A stretch of DNA of 40,286 nucleotides from Conoideocrella luteorostrata (lineage: Eukaryota; Ascomycota; Sordariomycetes; Hypocreales; Clavicipitaceae), in the NCBI GenBank assembly GCA_032433595.1, contig JASWJB010000359.1:1-40286 (forward strand). The letters run 5' to 3'. Below the pieces are notes generated by a model. It was given only the letters and a program-made list of their open reading frames with translations. It was not told where the DNA came from and ran no database searches. Each line of letters begins with the position of its first letter. Positions within the stretch are counted from its first letter, which is position 1. The translations under genes were made by a program, and so were the position numbers. This document shows, one piece after another, positions 33,497 to 40,286 of this stretch.

Positions 33497-35466
33497 ACGC
33501 ACATACATGTCCGTTATGAATAACGATAATTGCTTGAGAAATTTCTGCCACCATACATACACCGCATTTGCATTGGAAAAAAAAAAGTACATACATGCAT
33601 TCTCGCTTGAGTTAACACTACTTGCTCATACGCATGGTTTGAAAAACAAGAGTGCATTCTTTGCTTTGAAGGAGCCTTGTGTTGACGGAAGATTGTTATT
33701 CAAGTGCAGTATCTATCTGTCTTAAATGATATGGGAAAGGGGAGTCAAGCACGGAGTAGGAAAGCCCTGAGTTTGTGTTTTCTCAACACACACTACTCCC
33801 GTGCGGAGGACCGTCCTGATTTGGGAGTCGCGGGTGTGTATATAAATGTGAATGTGAATGTAATGCTTTCTGCATTATTAACGCGTGAAATATGGAGTGG
33901 TCGGTCGCTGCGTCCTGTTTTTTTGACGGGACTGGTCAGCACGGTTGGGAAGATGATCGAGGGTGTGAAGCAAGAAGCAAATACGCCCACTGGTGAGGGA
34001 CTTGGGCGGCATGCGACAGCCAACGGACAGCCGACTTCTATATTGTGAAAAGGAGGGTGGAAGCATTGGTAGAATCTTGCGGCGGTCAAACTTGGGTTTA
34101 AGGTGTTGGAAAGTGACGTCCAACAACTGGATCAAGGGAGTGGGGAGTGCAGGTTAGTCGGGCCGCCAGGGGTCGGCGAGTGGCGAAAATACAGCAGATG
34201 CCAGCCTATGCCACGCTGTTTTGGGGGTTGACTATTGTCAGTATGTTTCTTGGGGTTTGCACGGCGCGACCTAACGAGTTTACTGAGCCGTTGACGCGTT
34301 GGGAGACGGGTTGACGTCTGGCGGCTGGGAGGTTGACTCTGATATTAATCATGGGTACCAAATGACAGTTGGGCACAGGAAATGGTAGGCTAGATGATGT
34401 GAATGGTAATAAAAGCATGCTGTTCAAGTATGTGAGGCGTCAATGTGAAGTCGTGAGAAGAAAGCTACAAGTTCAATACGCGCTACACATGTCGGTCCAC
34501 GCGAAGCACCTGAGACTTGTTGCTGTCGCACAAGGCATAAATAACAAGGCACGGAGGAATTTGCCATAATTTCCCAGCCCACATTAATACTAACAGCAAT
34601 GAGCGGGGAATCCATGCATAATCCCCGTCTATTGACATGGTAAGAAGTACTCCGCAGTTACGTTGTACGGAATAATTTATTTCGTCCTGCCCCACGGCCG
34701 GGAGAAGGAGAACTACGTAGCTACTACGGAGTACTAGTAGTACGGAGTCCACCATGCTCTTTGGGAAGAAAGTTAACTAACCAATTGCCTTGAGCAAATG
34801 CGTCTGGCCGGATGGGCATCTGTGTTGTACAATACAACACGCTGGATAATAGCCGTCAATTGGACAAAGAGAATTCAAGTTGATGGGAAGAGACACAGCA
34901 AGGGGAGAGACAACGAGTTCTGGTGGGTTGAGTATTATCATGGGTTGGGGTCTCCAGTCCCCACCTACGAATGCATGCATCATTATCGTGGTTGGAGCCG
35001 AGGCCGAGGTCGTTTGGCGTGGTTGGCGTTAGCACAAGACGGGGTCGGGGCATTATCTTCTCTTGTGATCGCATTTCAGATCCCGCATTTCCACGTTCAC
35101 ACTCTACCTCGCCGTCTTTTTTTACCCAGTCCATTCTTTCTCTTTAACCTCCTCGTGCTCCCTGTTCTTACTTGTCCCCATGCACGCCTCTTTACGGCGT
35201 TTACGGACGGTTTTGCACGAGGGCCCAGAAGTCGTCGAGAACGGACCTGGAGAACACGGCGAAGCCTGCGCCTAAGCCAGCGCCTGAGCCTGAGCCTAAG
35301 CTCGTGATTGAGCTTGTGATTCCGAAGTTGCTCGACCCCACGAACCCACATGACGGTCGCGCGAATTGCACCTCTGCTCGTCGCTGAATTCCTTCTCGTA
35401 TCTTATTGATTAGAGTATATCGGAACAGGAGTCGTAGCTATCCCTTGTTCTCTCCACTCGCCTATC
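33497..35466. other. Intergenic region, 2 kb
   Basis: BTB-gene 3' flank and TMEM135-like gene promoter. A run of A (about 33578-33587) and TACGGAGTA motifs at about 34646, 34725-34733 and 34740-34747 are visible. A 31-codon ATG-initiated ORF at 35180-35275 lies in the probable leader of the next gene. The longest ORF (34798-35307, +) has no domain and ends in an Arg/Ser/Leu run caused by a CCTGAGCCT-like repeat at about 35270-35300, so I do not call it. Confidence 0.4.
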
Positions 35467-37276
35467 ATGGCTTCGCCCGGAGCATCAGCGAGGCCTGCGA
35501 CCGCGCCGCCAGTCGACCCCGTGTTGCGCAACACACTTCGCTACACCATCTCGGCGCGCGAGTATGCCACACTTCACAAATACATCATTTCGCGATCCAA
35601 GACGCTGCGAAGGGCCGCCCCCACGCCTGCCTCGGTGGACAAGGCGCTGCAGCCGCAGAAGAAGGGTGGTGATGATTACAATGCCACGGCTGTGAGACAT
35701 GCGTTGCGGGTGTTCATCGCGACAATAGTAGGCATGAAAGGATGGGAGGCCATATCAAGACGGATGGGCCAAAAGAGGTGCAGTTGGCTCACGAAGCTTG
35801 AACATTTCAGATATGGCCTGTGTGCTAACGTCGAATAGGGCCAGCGACAACGGACCGAAACAGCCATTTCACAAGTCTCCAGCCTTGAGGCTCTCTGTGT
35901 CCCTGTCTTCAATCCTCCTGCTTTACCGGCTGCTCTTCCGTTTTCTGTCCCGTTTGCGAGCTCACCTCATGGACCCCCAAGTCGAGCCCTTCCGCAGACG
36001 GAATCCACGTACCGCGGCGGCTCTGACCTCGCCGTATGCACCGGCCATCGGCGCCTCTCTTGCGGGTGCTGCGTTGGGCGTATACCCATCGCAACAGCTG
36101 CGTGTTTCTGTTGCGATTTACGCCATGTTCCGCGCTCTCGAGTTTGGGTGGAACGTTTGCGAGACCGAGGGACTCGTTTGGGGTATCAGGAATGGGAAGA
36201 AGTGTGATCGGCCGTGGTGGTTCGGAAGCTGGTTGCTGCAGCCGCTTGCATTTGGTCAGCTGCTACATGCAGTCGTCTTCGATAGGGACTGTTTCCCTGA
36301 CGTGAGTCTATACCCTTTCCCCGGCCCTTTTTTTCTTCTTCTTGCTGGCCATCATGGCGATTGGTTCACTGCTAACGCGCCATCGTAAACCCGCCAGGCC
36401 TATGGTAACTTCATCTTCCGAAACTCGGATGGCTATCTACACTCCCGACCAGAGGGCTGGTCCGGCCGCGCAAAATGGCCGTCGACGAACGAAGTGGTTG
36501 AAAGCCTCTCCCAAATGGCTCGCCTGAACTGGCCGGCTTACATCTCGCCAACCATGTTCCCCAACAAGGAGGTGCTGCCACCGGCAGTCAAGGCCATATC
36601 TCCATTGACTTCCCAAGCCCACCCTCTCATCACATCCCTATCTTGCGCCGCCCTCCATCCATCCGACCCATCCTGTACGCGAACCTACCTCACGTTTTGG
36701 CTCAACTCCTTCCCTCCAGTTGCGCGCTTCTTCCTCATTGTCTACTCCGCACTCACCATCGTTCCGCGGTTCAAATCCTTCTACAATTTCCCCGTTACGA
36801 CCATCCAGAAGATCATCTCCCGCGCCCTCCGAATGTCCACCTTCGCCACTGGCGCCATCTCCACCGCCTGGGCGTCCATCTGCTTCTTCCAGACTTATCT
36901 GCCCAAACGAGTCCTCGCCACCCAGCGCTTCTTCCTGGGCGGCTTCTTCGCCGGTCTTTGGGCCTGGATTGAGCGCCGTCATGGCCGCAGCATCTTCTTG
37001 TACAGCGCGCGCGCGAGTGTTGACTCATTATGGAAAGTTGGTGTCAAGAGACGCTGGTGGAAGGCCATGAAGGGCGGGGATGTGTGGGTGTTTGTGCTGG
37101 CTTTGATGGTCACGGGTGTGGTGTATGAACGGGATGCGAGGGCCATTAGGGAAAAGGAGTGGCGGAAGGGGGTTAGTTGGATCAGGGGTGAGGGGTGGAG
37201 AGACTGGAGTATTGAAGAGGGCGAGGATGATGAAGAACAAGAACAAGAAGAAGAAGACAAGAAGAAAGATGAGTAG
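35467..37276 (+). CDS. TMEM135-like multi-pass membrane protein, 550 aa, three exons
   Basis: CDS is join(35467..35777, 35839..36301, 36398..37276); introns are 61 bp (GTGCAG donor, branch GCTAACG) and 96 bp (GTGAGT, branch GCTAACG). The N-terminal 100 residues are soluble and basic (LRYTISAREYATLHKYIISR). Hydrophobic segments are visible near residues 115-135, 155-170, 235-250, 365-382, 411-425, 433-447 and 485-500. The segment AYGNFIFRNSDGYL near 259-272 and the later helical half (FFLGGFFAGLWAWIERRHG) match the fungal relatives of TMEM135, a protein linked to mitochondrial and peroxisomal dynamics in animals. The C-terminus is strongly charged (EEGEDDEEQEQEEEDKKKDE). Function in fungi is not established; placement in mitochondrial or peroxisomal membranes is inferred from the family. 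Confidence 0.85.
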
Positions 37277-38385
37277 TATCATGATTTTCAACAAGGGGCC
37301 CAGCGGGGCGGCGATACACCGGCAGTGCTCATGGAGTGGTTGATCTTGTGGCACAGGTGTGTGTGTGTGTGTGGAACAGATGGTGCATTTGGCGTTGAGA
37401 ACAGTCGTACAGTGCTAGAATGCGTGCATATATATATATATATATGTGTGCATATATGATTAATTTTATTGTTCTCCATCCAGCACGGTTCTCTGGTGTT
37501 ATTGGAGCTCCAAGTGCCTTTGTCAGCCCATGATCTAACTAAGAGGGATGTGCTGTTTGTTTTCTAGAAGACGTAGCCGCAAGCTAATACCATACACATA
37601 CAATCACGTAAGCTCTAGGTGCGAACAGAACCCTGCTGTCCTGACTACGAGCTATTCAACGGCGACTAAAATTGACAGCAATCAGGATACATGGGGTGGC
37701 TGGCTGGCTGGCAGGCCAGTGAACATGGCTCGCCAGTAACCACAGAATCAGTCTCTGGCCCTGTTCATCACCAACACCAGCCGGGTCCTTGGTCTCATCA
37801 TCACCCGAAGTAGCGTCTCAGGCTGCCCGTCGCGATGTCGCTTACTGGACGCATCTCACATCAACTTCACATTAACTGCAACGCCATTCCCCTCTCCTCC
37901 CCAATTGCCGTCCTGCTCCCCACGGCGTGTGGCCCACTCAAACGCCCCGGGGCCAGAGGGGGATGGATGGCTATTGGAGCGCCAACCTGGCCGATGATGA
38001 GATGCACATACATGCATGCAATACACAACGCCGCGTTTGTGGAGGGAGGCATGGTGAGCGGCTGCCTCCCTGGGGGTTACCCATCCGACCCGGGGGGCTA
38101 GTAAGTTAGCTCGTTCGATCGCAAGTTAGTGAGAGGGTGTTGAAAGGAGGAGATGCATTTTATGCCTGCTTGTTGGACACGAACAGTTATTGTGCTCCGC
38201 TGCTGGCCAAGTAGTTCTGTTGTGGGTACTTACGTTGCCGGTTAATCGCGTATAGTCGAACAGGACTTGTTCGCCGCGCACGGGTTAATGAGTTGATGGA
38301 GTGATCTGTCTGGCTGGCTGGCTGTCTGTCTGTCTGGCTGTCTGTTAAACGGAGTGCCGAACTGGGCGTTAAAAGGCGATCATGA
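37277..38385. other. Intergenic region with microsatellites
   Basis: Holds a GT run (about 37356-37372), an AT run (about 37427-37445), a TGGC run (about 37697-37713), a CTGT/CTGG run (about 38305-38344) and, just downstream at 38412-38439, a 14-bp tandem duplication (CCACTTACACCCGC twice). No gene is recognised, although a missing first exon of the downstream peptidase may lie at its right end. Confidence 0.5.
38305..38344. repeat. CTGT/CTGG tetranucleotide microsatellite
   Basis: About ten tandem CTGT or CTGG units lie just upstream of the M24 peptidase open frame. Confidence 0.8.
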
Positions 38386-38505
38386 TCGGCCCGGCCACAA
38401 CGTCGCATCCGCCACTTACACCCGCCCACTTACACCCGCCCACTCACTCGTGGTGATCGTCCTTCGTCATCGCACGGCGACATCAGCTCACACAGCAAGG
38501 CAAGC

Positions 38506-40167
38506 TTGACGGCTGAACACCAGACAGACCAAGAAGCCGTCTCGCTTCTTTTCAGCAACGAGCCCCCCCAGCAGAAGCAAAAGCAACGAGAACGACGACG
38601 ACGACGCCGCCAACGCACATGGCTGACTTTCCTGGCGGCGCTCGCATCCGGCGCGGCCGTCGTGTCAGCAGCCGTCTTCCTCGCCGTCGGCTCAGCGCTC
38701 CACACACAATCACTGCACGCTGCGATTCCCAGTATCAGCATTGAGAGAGTCCAGCAATGCTCCATCGACAACCTCCATGAGGATCTGTCGTTCCTGGAGA
38801 GGGCGCGGCCCATTGAGGCGTCGGAATTTCTTGACCGGAGGGATAAGCTGGCCGAGGCGCTGGCAGGGAATGGCGTCGATGCGTTTGTTCTCGAGCCAGG
38901 GTATACATTTCAGTAAGACCAAGCCAAGTTATATATTCAGTCTTCAAACCTCCCCCCCCTCTTTCCCCCTTCCATTTGCAACTCCCTTTTGCAACTCCTT
39001 TTGCTGAAAGAACCCCCCTTTCCCTTCCCCCTTCGGTCTCACAGATACTACGGCAACATCTCCCAAGCAGACTGGGAGCCATGGGAGCCCGAGGAGCGCC
39101 CGTTTCTCATGCTCATCCTCCCGCAGCGGTCCCCCTCGGGCCAAGTGTCTGCCAAAACAGCCTTTCTCGCCCCCCATTTCGAAGAAGGCCGCGTTCGGAT
39201 GCTGGGCATTCCCTCCAAGGAGGCAGCCCTCGACATCATCACCTGGGAGGAGCATTGGAACCCGTACGCCACGCTCCTCAGCTCGCATCTCTTCCGGGAC
39301 AGGCCCCCGCCGACGCTCATGGCCGACGAGGAAATCAGGGACTACATCGTCCGCGGCCTCGAGCTCAATGGCTTCCGCACAGTTGGCCTGTCGCCCGAGG
39401 CCGAGCTCGTTCGCCAGACCAAGTCGCCGGCAGAGGTGGAACTCCTCAGGGCCGTAAACACCGGCACCGTGGCTGCCGTGCGGGCCATGCGGCCGTGTCT
39501 GGTCCCCGGCCTGACCGAGAGCCAAGTAACCGCCATTCTGGACAACACCATGCTCTCCGTAGGATTCGGGCTGTTCTTTGATATCGTGCTGTTTGAGGAG
39601 CACGGCGCTTTACCCCATGGGGGTTTCGTCACGGGGGGCAAGAAATTGACCTACGAGAGCATGGTTGTGATTGACGTGGGGGCTCATTACTTGGGGTATT
39701 CGTCAGATATTTGCCGCAGCTTTCTTATTGACCCGCCACCCAAGAAGGAAGATGTGCGTGACGGCACAAAGACGCATATGTTTTCTAGTCCGCTCCGGCA
39801 GGAAAAGGAGAAGGTTTGGCAGCTTGTCCTGGATGCGCAGACTGCGGCGGCGCACGCCATGAAGCCAGGAAACACGGCTGCCATTGTGGACATTGCTGCT
39901 CGGACCGTCATAGAAGAGGAAGGGTATGGGTACGGCTTCACTCACAGGTTGGGCCACGGCATCGGTATCAAGGCACATGAGTCGCCGTACTTGAACAAGT
40001 TCAACAAGGCAGCTGTTTTGAGCGCGGGTATGACATTTACTAATGAACCGGGTGTTTACTTGGAGGGCAAATTTGGCGTGCGACATGAAGACATTTACTT
40101 GGTTACTGAAACTGGCGAGCCAGAGCTGCTCACCGGCCAGCGAGCAAAAGGTCTTTATGAACCATGA
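38506..40167 (+). CDS. Peptidase M24 (Xaa-Pro aminopeptidase-like), membrane-anchored, 5' end unresolved
   Basis: Visible coding is join(<38506..38912, 39045..40167), with a 132-bp intron (GTAAGA...CACAG) joining ...GYTFQ to YYGNISQ. Codon 38506 is TTG: the frame is open from 38386 but contains no ATG, so the true start is probably in an upstream exon or is non-AUG. After a Glu/Gln/Arg-rich cytosolic tail comes one hydrophobic segment (TWLTFLAALASGAAVVSAAV, about 38618-38690) that acts as a signal anchor. The creatinase-like N-domain is followed by the M24 pita-bread catalytic domain. All five metal ligands are present: Asp in VVIDVG (39673-39675), Asp in SSDICRS (39706-39708), His in LGHGIG (39955-39957), Glu in TNEPGVY (40045-40047) and Glu in RHEDIYL (40087-40089); the helper His in LPHGG is also there. 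Such enzymes use two Mn or Zn ions to cleave the N-terminal residue ahead of proline. Catalytic activity is therefore likely. Confidence 0.85.
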
Positions 40168-40286
40168 TATAGTGGGGTATTATATTGAAAAAGTATCTGA
40201 GGTGTTAGATGCATGCCTCTTTATGCTAGATGTAGATCACAAAAAGTAATTACGAATATATATATATGTGTATATGTATATATATA
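40168..40286. other. 3' flank of the M24 peptidase gene
   Basis: AT-rich 3' flank ending in a TA/TG simple repeat (about 40255-40286). The window stops inside the repeat. Confidence 0.6.

Noticed and set aside
34798..35307. 169-codon plus-strand ORF before the TMEM135-like gene
   Set aside because: Its C-terminal Arg/Leu/Ser run comes from a CCTGAGCCT-type repeat; no domain, and it sits in the probable promoter and leader.

Overview
The window looks like nuclear DNA of a filamentous ascomycete, most likely Sordariomycetes/Hypocreales. Genes carry short introns (mostly 55-132 bp) with GT...AG ends and CTAAC/CTGAC-type branch sites, intergenic tracts are CT-rich, and the window holds a fungal PDR-type ABC transporter, a fungal Sam50 and many copies of the TACTCCGTA/TACGGAGTA motif that I associate with hypocrealean genomes. 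The order-level call is inference. I see no rRNA, tRNA, CRISPR array or intact transposon.

Layout. Left part (1-7.4 kb): a possible 34-residue zinc-binding micropeptide (924-1028, +), a two-exon GNAT acetyltransferase (1993-2762, -), and a 1029-residue, mostly disordered conserved fungal protein (4349-7438, -). Then comes a gene desert of about 8 kb (7.4-15.4 kb). After it stands a convergent pair: a four-exon FAD-dependent salicylate-hydroxylase-like monooxygenase (15397-16941, +) and a three-exon full-length PDR/ABCG drug-efflux pump (17439-22408, -). A second gene-poor stretch of about 3.8 kb follows (22.4-26.2 kb).

Right part (26.2-40.3 kb) is a denser housekeeping block: SAM50 (mitochondrial outer-membrane beta-barrel assembly, 26230-27977, -) head to head with UBC6 (tail-anchored ER ubiquitin-conjugating enzyme, 28543-29464, +), a large BTB/POZ-like protein (30900-33496, +), a TMEM135-like multi-pass membrane protein (35467-37276, +) and a membrane-anchored M24 metallopeptidase (about 38506-40167, +) whose start codon is not visible in its first exon.

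How the genes relate. The monooxygenase and ABC pump, set apart by gene-poor flanks, could form a two-gene detoxification or metabolite-export module. SAM50 and UBC6 share a 565-bp divergent promoter. The rest look like independent genes. I reconstructed all exon-intron structures by hand from splice signals and reading-frame continuity; each joins to an exact multiple of three, except that the peptidase N-terminus remains unresolved. I found no clearly novel multi-gene system. The most notable items are the micropeptide, the peptidase without an ATG, the palindromic motif family (including near-perfect palindromes upstream of the ABC pump), and two coding-like stretches without an assignable gene.
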